A stretch of 64,000 nt of DNA from Hofstenia miamia (lineage: Eukaryota > Xenacoelomorpha > Acoela), in assembly GCA_004352715.1 (NCBI GenBank), contig SCFE01000075.1, positions 1,011,094 through 1,075,093 of the forward strand, read 5' to 3'. The notes beneath the pieces are model-generated. The model was not told where the DNA came from, ran no database searches, and was given only the letters and a program-made list of their open reading frames with translations. This document shows positions 45,347-57,879 of the stretch, piece after piece. Positions within the stretch are counted from its first letter, which is position 1. Each line of letters opens with the position of its first letter. A program made the translations under genes and the position numbers.

Positions 45347-45399
45347 TTAGAAAGCAACATAACATCATTTGCGATAAATTTGTCACATCTCTCCGACTT

Positions 45400-45800
45400 A
45401 CTCTTTTTATGGAAAAATGTAGCAGTGATTGGTACAGTGCAGCAAAGTAGCCGAGAATTCTGTACTCCAGGCATTTGTAATTCTTCAGAAATAAAATGTT
45501 ACAGGTGTCTATGATGAAGAAGGAAGCAGTTTTGTGAATCAAATGATGCGAATTTGAAGCACCAAGGCTACTACAAAATATTCGCCAACTGCTGTATTTG
45601 CTAATATGCTTGATATGGCGTCAATTAATGCCAAGGATCTCTATGAAAAAACAATGCCACAAAAATGTTTAAAGGAAATTTTGTTCTTCCGTGAGCTGAG
45701 CAGGTCTGACACTGACAAACACATGTACAAGAAATTGCATCTCAATGCAATACAAGCAAAATTTCCAATTTACACCAAATTTAGAAAAAAGTTGCAATAA
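45400..45800 (+). pseudogene. piggyBac transposase C-terminal relic
   Basis: One plus-strand frame reads VTGVYDEEGSSFVNQMMRI, one stop, STKATTKYSPTAVFANML, then DMASINAKDLYEKT and KEILFFRELSR, ending KFRKKLQ with a stop at 45798-45800. This matches the end of piggyBac transposases (the GGVDxxDQM block, then TRRWPxxVFxxMLDxAxxNA, then a FLxEL block), although the conserved WP is replaced by YSP. The C-terminal Cys-rich RING-like finger of complete proteins is missing. It abuts the 5' end of the LINE. Confidence 0.65.
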
Positions 45801-46178
45801 TAAGGCCAGTATAAATTGTGGTGTTTTCAAGAAGCAAATATCTGGAAACTGGAATGCAATAGCAATGACTGTATGCTTAAGAACTTTCTAGGTTTAAATT
45901 GCAATGATTATTAGACAATGTATTTTCTTGTTTGATGGAGATTGTCACTTGTGTAAAAAGTTGTATACTCGTAGCCACTAATTTGCTGCACATCAATAAA
46001 ATCGGAAAATCCCTCTTTAGCTATACTGTTGCTATTCCATATAATTGCATATATCTATCATGATAGCCAAGCTGGAATAGAGCTATATCGCCAAGTAGTG
46101 AATTTTCCAGGATATTATTAAATGCAAAGGAGTATTCCAGGAACAAACCTTAATGGGAGTTCTAAGAGAAGCTGTGTG

Positions 46179-46211
46179 GAAGAGAGAGAGAGAGAAAGAG
46201 AAAGAGAGAGA
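46179..46211. repeat. (GA)n microsatellite
   Basis: Alternating AG units with two AAAG interruptions. Confidence 0.9.
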
Positions 46212-46219
46212 TAGCTTTT

Positions 46220-46987
46220 CTATATGATGTCGTACCAATATAAAGGATTTGATAAATCTCAAGGAATTTAAATAATTAAAGTTAAATTTATTCTTATATA
46301 TCATTAGAGATATAATTAGTTAAGCCTTTTATTAGTGCACCCGAAATGAAAAAAATATTTAGAAATGGGTATTAGATAAAAGCTATTAATCAATAGAAGT
46401 TTGAATTTAAATTTCATGATGGTGGCTTTATACAGGAATAACTATTGCTAATTTACTGTATAGTTTAATGCATAAAAACATATTTTGAAAATATGTATTA
46501 ATTAAAACAAATACAAATAGAACATATTTTTATTAACCTAAGTTTCAAAAACTAGGGCATAAAACTATATCGCTTCCTCTTCTCAAACAAACGCAAGTGA
46601 CCTACCAGTACATCAATATTCTATTGTGTTAATTATATTCATTTTATAAACTGTAACAATTCAAAAATAATATTACTAGTTCAATATTATAATTGATTTT
46701 TTAATTTGTCACTAGATGTACAATAAGTTCTTATTTTATAATAATCTTCATCAACCAAATATTTCAAATGCTAAATTAAAATATATAAAAATTTCATCAC
46801 AATAGTTGAGTATATATACAAATATTCATAGTAATATAAATTTTTTGTGAAGACATATTATATTACTAATTGAATAATTTGCTAATTTTACTCTGTACAC
46901 ATCTTCGTTACAATCTGAGAATTTCTATACACCTTTAATGACATACCAACTAAAATATAATTTGTTCTATTAATTGTTTCGTATTCT
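46220..46987. other. AT-rich DNA, no feature called
   Basis: No reading frame, inverted repeat or RNA gene was noticed in this interval. Confidence 0.4.
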
Positions 46988-49210
46988 GCATTACCTAATT
47001 TTTTTGTAGGACGATTTGCAATAATAAATTTCTGTAAAAGGTGTGATATTTTGAATATTCAATAGTATTCTTATGAAAAATATTTTGAAAATGTAAAAGA
47101 GAAAAAAGTTACATTGATTTCATTCAATAATTCGATTAAATAATGTGAAGGATGGATAAAAACCGGTAATATATTTAAATTCGTTTCTTTTATGCAGTCA
47201 GTCGTGGTTGCAGTATGATTGGGTCGAATTTCAATGAGTTCGTTCTGTGCCTTATTTTAAAATATAATATATTTGGAAGTAGCATTTATAGCTACAAATC
47301 TCATAGATTTTGATTTTTAATATTGGATACATTATTGCCATCAACTAAAACGTGCTTAAATTTTTTCAGCATTTGCTATTAACTTTTTATTGCATGAAAT
47401 ATTTACATTTATATTAATAAGAATAATAATATATTTGGCAAATGGCAAAATATGTCTCAGGCTTGTAAACAAACGTTCTACTACTATGCTATGAACACAA
47501 AGCCTGCCTGCAGAAAAATTGGCATTCCAAGGCATTGATTGGCAAATTCTTAGATGTGGAGCAGGGTCTTAGCCAGTAAAGTGGGGCGCCTGGGGCTTAG
47601 GTGGGGCACAAAAAATTGTCTGAATCAGCTCCAGCAGCTCAGCTCCCAATTTATCAGCGTAGCAGATTTTTTGGCATCCTGTCATTGAAATTCTGTCTGG
47701 TTTTCCCTAAGTTGTCGTCTCATATCTTCTTTTGGCTTGTTACTCTTAAAATTAGAAAGACTACTGAAAAGGCTATATGCAAATTTTCAATTTTATCAAA
47801 ATTTTATTGTACAAGTTAAATAAATTTTTAAAATATTTTATTCATCAATATTATACAGATACACTGGTCTCCCCAGAATTTTTAGTTGGAGGGGGTCAGG
47901 ATACAATTATTTACAGTCTGTTATTATTTAAATCAATCATGCATTGACCAGCCTAAGATCATTGGATGAAAACGAACTGTAATTTCTATCAATGTTATAT
48001 TACCGCATTCTAAATTGAAAAAGAATCCCTGCAAAAATTTGTTACCTTGAGCCTACATGGTCAGTTGTTCACCAAAATAGTGGGGTTATAGTTCTGTANG
48101 CATTACCTAATTTTTTTGTAGGACGATTTGCAATAATAAATTTCTGTAAAAGGTGTGATATTTTGAATATTCAATAGTATTCTTATGAAAAATATTTTGA
48201 AAATGTAAAAGAGAAAAAAGTTACATTGATTTCATTCAATAATTCGATTAAATAATGTGAAGGATGGATAAAAACCGGTAATATATTTAAATTCGTTTCT
48301 TTTATGCAGTCAGTCGTGGTTGCAGTATGATTGGGTCGAATTTCAATGAGTTCGTTCTGTGCCTTATTTTAAAATATAATATATTTGGAAGTAGCATTTA
48401 TAGCTACAAATCTCATAGATTTTGATTTTTAATATTGGATACATTATTGCCATCAACTAAAACGTGCTTAAATTTTTTCAGCATTTGCTATTAACTTTTT
48501 ATTGCATGAAATATTTACATTTATATTAATAAGAATAATAATATATTTGGCAAATGGCAAAATATGTCTCAGGCTTGTAAACAAACGTTCTACTACTATG
48601 CTATGAACACAAAGCCTGCCTGCAGAAAAATTGGCATTCCAAGGCATTGATTGGCAAATTCTTAGATGTGGAGCAGGGTCTTAGCCAGTAAAGTGGGGCG
48701 CCTGGGGCTTAGGTGGGGCACAAAAAATTGTCTGAATCAGCTCCAGCAGCTCAGCTCCCAATTTATCAGCGTAGCAGATTTTTTGGCATCCTGTCATTGA
48801 AATTCTGTCTGGTTTTCCCTAAGTTGTCGTCTCATATCTTCTTTTGGCTTGTTACTCTTAAAATTAGAAAGACTACTGAAAAGGCTATATGCAAATTTTC
48901 AATTTTATCAAAATTTTATTGTACAAGTTAAATAAATTTTTAAAATATTTTATTCATCAATATTATACAGATACACTGGTCTCCCCAGAATTTTTAGTTG
49001 GAGGGGGTCAGGATACAATTATTTACAGTCTGTTATTATTTAAATCAATCATGCATTGACCAGCCTAAGATCATTGGATGAAAACGAACTGTAATTTCTA
49101 TCAATGTTATATTACCGCATTCTAAATTGAAAAAGAATCCCTGCAAAAATTTGTTACCTTGAGCCTACATGGTCAGTTGTTCACCAAAATAGTGGGGTTA
49201 TAGTTCTGTA
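46988..49210 (+). repeat. Direct duplication of 1111 bp joined by a single N
   Basis: Bases 46988-48098 reappear at 48100-49210 with an offset of 1112 and no difference that I noticed. A lone N at 48099 is the junction. Both copies contain the same 72-codon open frame (47601-47819 and 48713-48931), which has no known family. Identity plus an N at the exact join points to an assembly artefact (overlapping contigs or alleles not merged) rather than a biological repeat. Confidence 0.92.
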
Positions 49211-51843
49211 TTCCATTTACTGTTTTAATATGCGATAATGATTGCATAGTTTTATAATAATGACAACCACTGTTATAGACTAAATTCCTCAATAGCTAAT
49301 CAAATTTGACTTAGTTGGTATTTTCAAAAATGTGCATTGCTAAGTGATGTCGATGCCTATGTAGATTTTTATCAAAAATCACATTTGCATGTACAAGAAT
49401 ATAGCAAAAACAAGATATGCATTGTAAACATTGAATAATGCTCTTAAATTTTTAAAATAAAGTCAAGAAAATGTGAACGGCAGATTGAAATTCTCAAAAC
49501 TAGGTTATAAAGTCGCAATGTATTTGATTTAAAAGTAATGATTCTAATCATATCTCAGATATTGCTGACCGTATTGCACTCAATGTGTGACCCAAAGTTT
49601 TGAAGGACTGTCGTGTCTCACAACAAGCACACCAAAACAGAGTTATAAATGTATTCGTAAGATATCCATTAAATCTTTTTAATGAACAAATATAGCATTT
49701 CCAATAGAGTTCTGCGAGACTGGGACCAAAAATCAAATGACTGGAGTAGACCAGGACCAAATTTTTCAATTTCTATCAGTACTTGAACTAATTTGATATA
49801 AAATTTTCTTTTATATTATATTATTTTGCTAAACAAGAACTCTAATGGGACTGCGGCGAGACGGGGACTGAAAACTGAACAAGGAACTGGACTAGGACAG
49901 AAAACGCATGACCATGCAAATCTCTATATGTCATCAAATATACATTTGCATTTAAAGTAACTTATAGCTGAACATGATACAACTGAGACACCTTTTTCGA
50001 ACTGGTGACAGAGGCAATTCTCATCAACCTTTGAAAATTCATTTGTTTAGGAAAAAACAAAATAACTGAACTGCTAGCTGCTGCTTTTAACCACATGGGA
50101 ATTTGAGTCAGTAACAATTTGATCTATTGTCAAGTAGTAGACTTCGCGTGATAATACATGTAATTATAACCAATTTCTGAACTCAAGTGATCTGTGGTCA
50201 ATGTTCTGTTTATTAAGAAGAATCTTGTTTTAGGGAAATCTACTGTACACAAATACAGGTAATTCCCTCTTTTACTAACATGGGAATAGACAGCAAAAGG
50301 CCTCTTGTGCAGAAAAAGTCATTGTGAAAAGCCATCTTTAGCCAATGAGTGATAAACTTTAATCATTCACTGGTGAAGAGTGACAATAGATTCATTTATA
50401 CATAGAATGTATACATTATACTTGACGTTTTATTTAATTATCTACATTTCTTTGAAAAAACAAATTATGTTTTTTTGTTTATTTGAGGGGGGGGGCATGG
50501 CCCCACTTTAGGCCAGGCAACTAAATTGATAAAATTTTTGTAGAATGATTTTTAGCCCTCTCAAAAAATCACATTTTAAATGTTGGTAACATTTGCATTG
50601 TAAAAATAATTCTAGTTCTGCTAGATTTGTATAATTATGGTTATCATATATAAATAAAACTTGTTTGATTTTCAATTATCATGTTTCAACGATACACTCA
50701 ATTCCCTATGAATATTATTGCTTTAAACGCTCTGTTAGGAATTTGCTTGCTTGTGATTACACATTAAACCTACATCAAGTTAAAAGAAATCAATCTTCTT
50801 TTATTTTTAAACTCGTCGTCGTCGTTTCTTTCCAAAAACTTAATAACTAAAATTCGCGAGTTGCTTACAAATCTCACAGTCACTTACAAAGTAGATCATA
50901 ACATATGACATTACTAGTAAATAAATGCGCCCTCCAGAGTTTTTGAGCCAATGCATGTTTGCAGATACGCCGGAAGCAATTCAATATTGAGAGGGCAAAG
51001 CTAAGCTTTTCAAGTCAAACCATTTTCAAATTAGTTGTAAATTAGGACTGCTGACAGGTTTTATATTTTTACCACTTTTGAAACAACCTCAGCAATTGAG
51101 GATATCACAACCAGGCCTGAAAACGGGTTAAACTTTTTGAACCCAACAGAACCTGACCCGACTGGACCCAACCAGCTGATTTGGGCAAGTAAAAGGAATT
51201 ACTCATTTTAAAAATATTGTATATGCCGAAGGCCCATTCACTAACTAAAATTTAATAAAGTGGTGGAACATAATATAATAGTAAGAAAACTAATATTTCC
51301 AGACCATTCCTTGATCATTTATGAAATTACACCTTTTACCTTCCGATTAGTAAAATCTAACGAATTCAAATTAAAAATTAATGCATTCAATTTATTGCAA
51401 ATATCAAACTATGTGACATTATTAGATAATGAAACTAAGAAACAAAATTTACTATATTATCCGTACAGTAAATCAATTCCAGCCATAAATATTGCGCGTT
51501 ACCTCTATACATGTTGAAAACTCGAACTACATGACTACGGCTATAGCTTACGTGATTGCATCTTCAAAAATACCTTCCACTTTATTCAGCCAATATCGTA
51601 CGAGTTATGCCAAACACTTGAGGACCAAAAATATTCAATCTGTGATAAAAGGCCCTTACAATTGTCACTGTTGTTTTTCAGCGTTGACCTCAAATTTATC
51701 CTACGTCAAGCCTTTTACAAAGCTGTTATATAAACTCTCATTCTGGTAATTTTATTCCCTGATGCAAGCCTTAAAATAGACTCATCAAATGTTTTTCGCA
51801 TGGTCTTACTTTTTTCAATGTAAAAAAGTCTCCATCAAGATAT
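49211..51843. other. AT-rich DNA with weak repeats; no gene called
   Basis: Two related GGGACTG / GAGACGGGGACTG stretches occur at about 49700-49760 and 49845-49910. A poly-G run lies at 50487-50495. At 51114-51190 there is a head similar to repeat R1 (CAGGCCTGAAAACGGGTTAA, ACCTGACCCGACTGG). Open frames at 51260-51517 and 51492-51749 have no known family. Confidence 0.4.
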
Positions 51844-51851
51844 CTTTGTAG

Positions 51852-52235
51852 CAGACTTGTCAAAAACCGAGCTACTAACGAGCCGAGACGAGCCGAGGTA
51901 GAGGCACTGTATTGGCTTTACAAAAAGCCAAAAACGAACCTTTATTAAACCAAGCAAACGTATAGTTCTGCTTTTTAATTTGTCTATGCGGACTTTTCTT
52001 ATTTTTTCATTCAATATACCCTTTTAAATTGTTTATTAAATAATAGTAAAAGCTATGTAAAAAATTCTTAAAGCCAAATATTTTTAAAAAACACATGGAG
52101 CTAAAACGAGCTTCATTGAATGGATTTATTTGGCGAGGCAAGGCGAACCGAAAATAACATAAAAGCAAAACGAGCCGAGTCGAGCCGAGCTGAGCTGAGC
52201 CGAGCTTAATAAATTTTAGCACGTTGATAAGTCTG
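51852..52235. mobile_element. Short hAT-type non-autonomous element (384 bp)
   Basis: The ends are CAGACTTGTCAA on the left and CAGACTTATCAA on the right (reverse-complemented). The flanking 8-mers CTTTGTAG (51844-51851) and CTTTGTAA (52236-52243) match at 7 of 8. GAGCCGAGACGAGCCGAG motifs near the left end and CGAGCCGAGTCGAGCCGAG near the right end are subterminal repeats in direct orientation. There is no coding capacity. Confidence 0.7.
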
Positions 52236-53782
52236 CTTTGTAACTGTATTTTACTTGTGGATACATTTATTTCGATGTGCGGACTATGTTTTAGTTTGGA
52301 AGCAAAACACCTCAGAGTTGCTTGACTATTTCGTTTCAAAAGCTTATTGCTGCATTGGAAAGACTTCTAGGAATAAATTAGAATTTGGAAAGTAAAAATA
52401 TATAGCGTTTTAGGAAGTGAGTTTACTGTTTTTCCTGAGCACTAGCTGCGGGTTTTATGCTTGAACTTTAATTTTGTAAACTACTGATATAACTCAATTG
52501 TATAAAGGATAATAACAATGACTCTATTCATGCAATTCGTTTTTCAGTATTTCCAGAGGCAAGAGTTACGGTTGAAGATGATTTACTGTATAGACAATAT
52601 AGTAAATATTGTATTAGTTTATAGTTTGTTTTGTTTCTTAGTTTCATTTTTTCTAATAAAGTCACAGTTTAATATCTATTTTATATTGAATGAGTTATGT
52701 CTTAATTTGAATGCGCTAATTTTTAATTTTTAATAGCTTAGTTTTTAATTTGATTAGAAAGGGTGTAGTTTGCCCTCCAAACAAATATCTAAAACTTACC
52801 ATGTCAAATTTATGACGTATCAAGCCAAAAGCTGAAAAATGTTCCTTTTGTAGTGCAAGCTACTATTCATTAAAANAACCGAGCTACTAACGAGCCGAGA
52901 CGAGCCGAGGTAGAGGCACTGTATTGGCTTTACAAAAAGCCAAAAACGAACCTTTATTAAACCAAGCAAACGTATAGTTCTGCTTTTTAATTTGTCTATG
53001 CGGACTTTTCTTATTTTTTCATTCAATATACCCTTTTAAATTGTTTATTAAATAATAGTAAAAGCTATGTAAAAAATTCTTAAAGCCAAATATTTTTAAA
53101 AAACACATGGAGCTAAAACGAGCTTCATTGAATGGATTTATTTGGCGAGGCAAGGCGAACCGANTGGATACATTTATTTCGATGTGCGGACTATGTTTTA
53201 GTTTGGAAGCAAAACACCTCAGAGTTGCTTGACTATTTCGTTTCAAAAGCTTATTGCTGCATTGGAAAGACTTCTAGGAATAAATTAGAATTTGGAAAGT
53301 AAAAATATATAGCGTTTTAGGAAGTGAGTTTACTGTTTTTCCTGAGCACTAGCTGCGGGTTTTATGCTTGAACTTTAATTTTGTAAACTACTGATATAAC
53401 TCAATTGTATAAAGGATAATAACAATGACTCTATTCATGCAATTCGTTTTTCAGTATTTCCAGAGGCAAGAGTTACGGTTGAAGATGATTTACTGTATAG
53501 ACAATATAGTAAATATTGTATTAGTTTATAGTTTGTTTTGTTTCTTAGTTTCATTTTTTCTAATAAAGTCACAGTTTAATATCTATTTTATATTGAATGA
53601 GTTATGTCTTAATTTGAATGCGCTAATTTTTAATTTTTAATAGCTTAGTTTTTAATTTGATTAGAAAGGGTGTAGTTTGCCCTCCAAACAAATATCTAAA
53701 ACTTACCATGTCAAATTTATGACGTATCAAGCCAAAAGCTGAAAAATGTTCCTTTTGTAGTGCAAGCTACTATTCATTAAAA
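51865..53782 (+). repeat. Direct duplication of about 1 kb joined by a single N, second copy with a 106-bp loss
   Basis: Bases 51865-52875 reappear as 52877-53782. N at 52876 marks the join. A second N at 53164 replaces bases equivalent to 52152-52257, which include the right half of the hAT element at 51852-52235. Both copies contain the same 71-codon frame (52518-52733 and 53425-53640). As with the 47-49 kb duplication, this looks like two alleles or contigs laid end to end. Confidence 0.88.
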
Positions 53783-54020
53783 CATTAAAAAATATATGTG
53801 TTTTCACCCATAAACATCTAGCTAGTTGTGGGAAAATTAAATACTTATCTATGTAGTAGTTGTCATACAACAAAAGAATTACATGTACATGTAACAAACC
53901 GTTTGATCGCTCAATGTAGCAAAACTATACATGTAGTCAGTAATTAATGTCTAAGTTATTGAATAACCCGACATGACCTGATTAAAAGAGAAAAACCTTC
54001 GACCCGACACGACCCGAACC
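53783..54020 (+). repeat. Dispersed repeat R1, copy C (right part)
   Basis: It starts at AAAAATATATGTGTTTTCAC and runs through TGTCATACAACAAAAGAATT and CGCTCAATGTAGC to GACATGACCTGATT and CGACCCGACACGACCCGAA. It matches copies A (13.6 kb) and B (23.9 kb). Its likely head at 51114-51190 is separated by the duplicated interval. Confidence 0.5.
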
Positions 54021-54259
54021 AAACGGTAAATGCTTGCCTGATGCTTGCCAAAGTAAATCTATAATATGAAATAAATTTTAATAGTAAAATTACATATAAT
54101 TGTCATATAGGATGGTCAAAGACAAAATTTTCTTAGACAGAAACTTGCAAATAAATGTTCAACTTTAAAGATTTGAAATTTTTTTCATAAATGGTATCTC
54201 TTATGTTATAATCTATATGACACTCATTAAATTACGACAAAAAATCGTTGTAGATGTCA

Positions 54260-54740
54260 TACTTTTATCGATCAATGTCAAGTATCATTTTTGAGGTCTT
54301 GTTAGTGTCTTCTGCAAATGTATTCCACATAGTGGCCACGCTGTGGAACACCAATAACACGTTTTTATTTTCTTTGTAAATTGACATTTCCCTAATGGAT
54401 CTCTTTGTGTCCAGTCTTTCAAGTATTGTCTCAACAATTCAGCTAAACATATAGAATGAATTTCGTTAGTTAACTGTGTAAAATCAAATCAAATGCATTA
54501 CTATTAAAGAAAGCAATTCTAGCTTTCGTTGCTTCCTTCGTATTTAGAATTTTGTAAATGCTATTGATTGTATGTAACAGAGCGACAGTCGCTGTTCTAT
54601 TCTTGTAGATAAATATAAATGAACAAAGTTGATTTGCATGTGTTCAATGAATATTGTAAGCACACATTTAAACTGTATCTAAAATTCTGCCAAATATAAG
54701 TGTAACAGCAATGGGACGAAATTTTCACAGTATAAATTAT
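54260..54740 (-). pseudogene. Degraded LINE reverse-transcriptase relic
   Basis: On the minus strand: NFRPIAVTLIFGRILDTV (about 54720-54665), RTATVALLHTINSIYKIL (about 54600-54545), ARIAFFNSNAFDLI (about 54520-54480), then GVPQRGHYVEYI (about 54345-54310) at the place of the GVPQG block. FAEDTNKTS follows in another frame at the YADD position. The block order is right for an RT, but catalytic residues are lost and stops abound. It is far older than the 42-45 kb copy. Confidence 0.6.
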
Positions 54741-57700
54741 AGGAGACTAGAGACTTCATGTTGAGGGTTCATTCGATACATCCCTTAAATTCGAAAAAAA
54801 TTTGGCACATCAGCCAGAAAGGAAAATGTTGTCACATCACCGGCTTATGCTTCACAAATTACTAGTAGCGACGGCTATTCTAATTGGTAAAGTTTGTAAA
54901 AACGGGTAGAGATGCTAAATAAATTGGCGCAGGGAATCAGAAACAACTGTAAGCTTATAGATTCCTTTCTGTAGACACTGACAAAGAAATGCTGCTATCA
55001 TATAATGCAAAAAAGAATATAATTTTGATTTTGTAGACTCAAAGATGAGGTCTAATGTGATATTTTTAAACTCAAAAAAGAGTGCTGTTTATTCTGCAGC
55101 TGAAATGAAGCGGTGTTCTTGTACTGTATATGCATCGCAAATATGGCCAAGGTTATTCTTTCAAATTAATAGTCGTATCTTGATATGCTAATTTAGCCAT
55201 ATGGTTGCTCTTGGTTTTTTCACTTTTCTAAACATTTGCCCACAATTTTATTAAACATATTTAAAATCCTTGCTCTACAAGTGAGATCTTTCGCTGAAAA
55301 ATTCTTGATAGTACAAAATCTATGATCTTTGCAATAATAGCAGATTAAATACTATTCCCAATCAATTTGATTCTTTAAGTATGAAAAACCTAAACTGCAC
55401 TTCAGGTCAATGGTCACAGAAATTGATGAATACATGATGGAAAGCATTCTTATGTTGTTTTTTATTTTTTTGTATTATAAAAAATAGTAACAGAAAATAT
55501 AGTTAACAAAAATAGTATATTAGCACAGAAAGCGAGGTGTAACGAAAAATATTGTGTATTTTTACCATTTTTGTTTATAAATAGGGTTCGGATTCCATTG
55601 AGCCAAAAATTGAGTCATAATTATCAATTTCACTTAGAATTCGGTATTTCTCATAAGCACTTCATGTTTTCCACAATATATTTTTCTCCTTGTGGGCTTA
55701 AAAGCCACTTTGAAAAGAATAACATTGATGATCGGGTTCGTGGGCACATTTCGCTATTTTTGCAGTGAATTCTTTGTCTTGTTTGCCTCTTAGAACATGG
55801 TACACATTAAACATAAGCAAAATCCAAATTTTTTGCTGATTTCATTTTCCGGTATTTTCCGAGATATTTCAAGTTGTTATTTTCACGGTCAAATTCCATA
55901 ATTTCGTATCTGCTGGAAGTGATTTGATGTAAATAGAACCGTATTATTGTTTATTTTTTGGCATGAAAATAGAGCATATACACGGTAGCGGCAAACTATT
56001 TAAACCAATAATCCTCAATTTTAATTTCCCCAGCAATTTATGTGTAAATATCGCGTTTATTCACAATTATTTCTCTTGGAATTTGGTAAAGATTGAGTTA
56101 AAATTGAATAATGACTTGAAAATTAAGTGTATGCAAATTTCTGAGTAAAAACACTAATTTTTGAATAACTCAATAAAATCCGAAGTTTATTAATAAATGT
56201 ACATGTAAGCCTAAGCCTACATCTTTATGGCTAAACGATTGGTTCCATTAGAGATTATTGCATATAATAATGCTCAAATGATGGCACATGACCAACAGAT
56301 ATACAGTCAATAAAAAAGTGTAGCAACTCAATGAATCAAATGGGACGTCTGAAAAATATTAGATAATTCGACGGTTGAAATTAATAGCATTGAAAAAATA
56401 ACTATAATATTATGAATACTTCAAAAGGACTGCTTGACTTTTCAATTAATAAATGTGAAGTAACATAACATGTTTTCTAGCTTATACGTCATTCTAAGTT
56501 GAATTAATCGTTATAAACTATGTGTTATTTTCGTATTTTCAGATTAACATATTCTAAGCAGATAAAAATCTAAGGCTCCAGAATTCCAAAGGTACTCTTT
56601 GACCAAAACTTTTCAATATCACATGCAGATATAACTAATTTAAAGTGAAATATAACATAGTTAATGCGATTTTGCGTCAAAAATGACCAACGCTCTGTGA
56701 TAGGTGAAATACGACATCAATTACAGCGCCTTAATGGACGAATCTCCTTAAAATTAAACATTAATGACCTCAAATTGTCGAAAATATAAAACCGTTTTTT
56801 GTAAAATATTTTTGTCAACGGCATTTGAAAAGGGCTCAAATTTTGCTAAGCATTCATTTGAGTGCATCCTTTCTGTATTCTAAGATGTATGGTAGACTCA
56901 ATATTGATATATTAATAGCGTTAGCGTAATTATCTTCAGATTTTCTATAGAGAAAAACAAATGCAAATAAATTTACAAGTATTTATTAATGTTATTTCTT
57001 AGTTTAAATACAAATAAGTAAAAGAAGCTACCGTTTAACTTTCAGAATTTTCTCAATTAGTTTTGACAAAGTTTATACAAAGCAGAAATATATAATAATT
57101 TGCTAAATTCATAATCACTGAAATGTGACATTTTCAGATTCCTATATTTACTGAGATATAGTTTCTTACTTACAAATCTACTGATTTACGAAGAAAAGAC
57201 TTTATTCAGTTCATACATATTATTGTTAACCTTGTGTTAAAAAATTGCTGAGATTCATAGAAAATTGAAGTCCACAAATTGCAAAGCTGAGGATCTAAGC
57301 AATATCTAGGTTTGATTAACAATCAAAGAATGTGGAACGATACTTACATGTCAAAGATACAACCTGCTCAAAATTATGATCAAGCGACCAGTTGTTGAGT
57401 CTGTTGATAGAAATTTAAGTAAAAAAAATTATCAAGCAGTATCTTAAATCTTAGATTTCAAACCATTTTTTGCATAATAGGGATGTAAACTACAATTGGT
57501 GATTCTAAAGTGTCTGGATGAGTTGTGGCCCTATTATTTGATTAATCTTCCCTGCAGCTGAAAACATTATCTTAGATTGTGAGTGATGCTGATCCGAGGA
57601 TGACATTAATATTTGTTTCTTATTCTGGAGAAGCTCATTGTCAATGTTGGGTAAAACGTAAAACCAGTTGAATTTTGGGTGTTATCAAATCTAAAGATTA

Positions 57701-57870
57701 CCGAACGAAAGGGAGAGGAGACCGTGGACGTACAAAATCTTTTTGAAGTGGCTTTTTAATGGTTGTTGTGAGAAAGGCCACTGATTAAACAGGATGCTAT
57801 ACCCAAGATGTCATGTTTCCTGAATAAAAAAGAGTAATTAGTTATTACCAATATATAACTTTTAAAAAAT
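54741..57870. other. AT-rich DNA, no feature called
   Basis: Open frames at 55571-55768 and 55963-56148 match nothing I know and have no splice context. I found no terminal repeats. Confidence 0.4.
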
Positions 57871-57879
57871 TGCCAATAT

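Larger units (their letters stand above)
42226..45350 (-). mobile_element. Nearly complete LINE ORF2 copy (jockey/CR1 supergroup)
   Basis: The copy starts near 45350 with the endonuclease and ends at a T run (42228-42237, poly(A) on the element strand) after a 3' UTR of about 220 bp. It carries endonuclease, linker, reverse transcriptase and C-terminal region, broken by two nearby frameshifts. No ORF1 is seen upstream, so it is probably 5'-truncated. Sequence on both sides may belong to a single piggyBac relic into which it jumped. Confidence 0.85.

Noticed and set aside
47601-48931. Two identical 72-codon frames as a duplicated gene
   Set aside because: They lie in an N-joined, apparently identical duplication and have no known family; probably one locus assembled twice.
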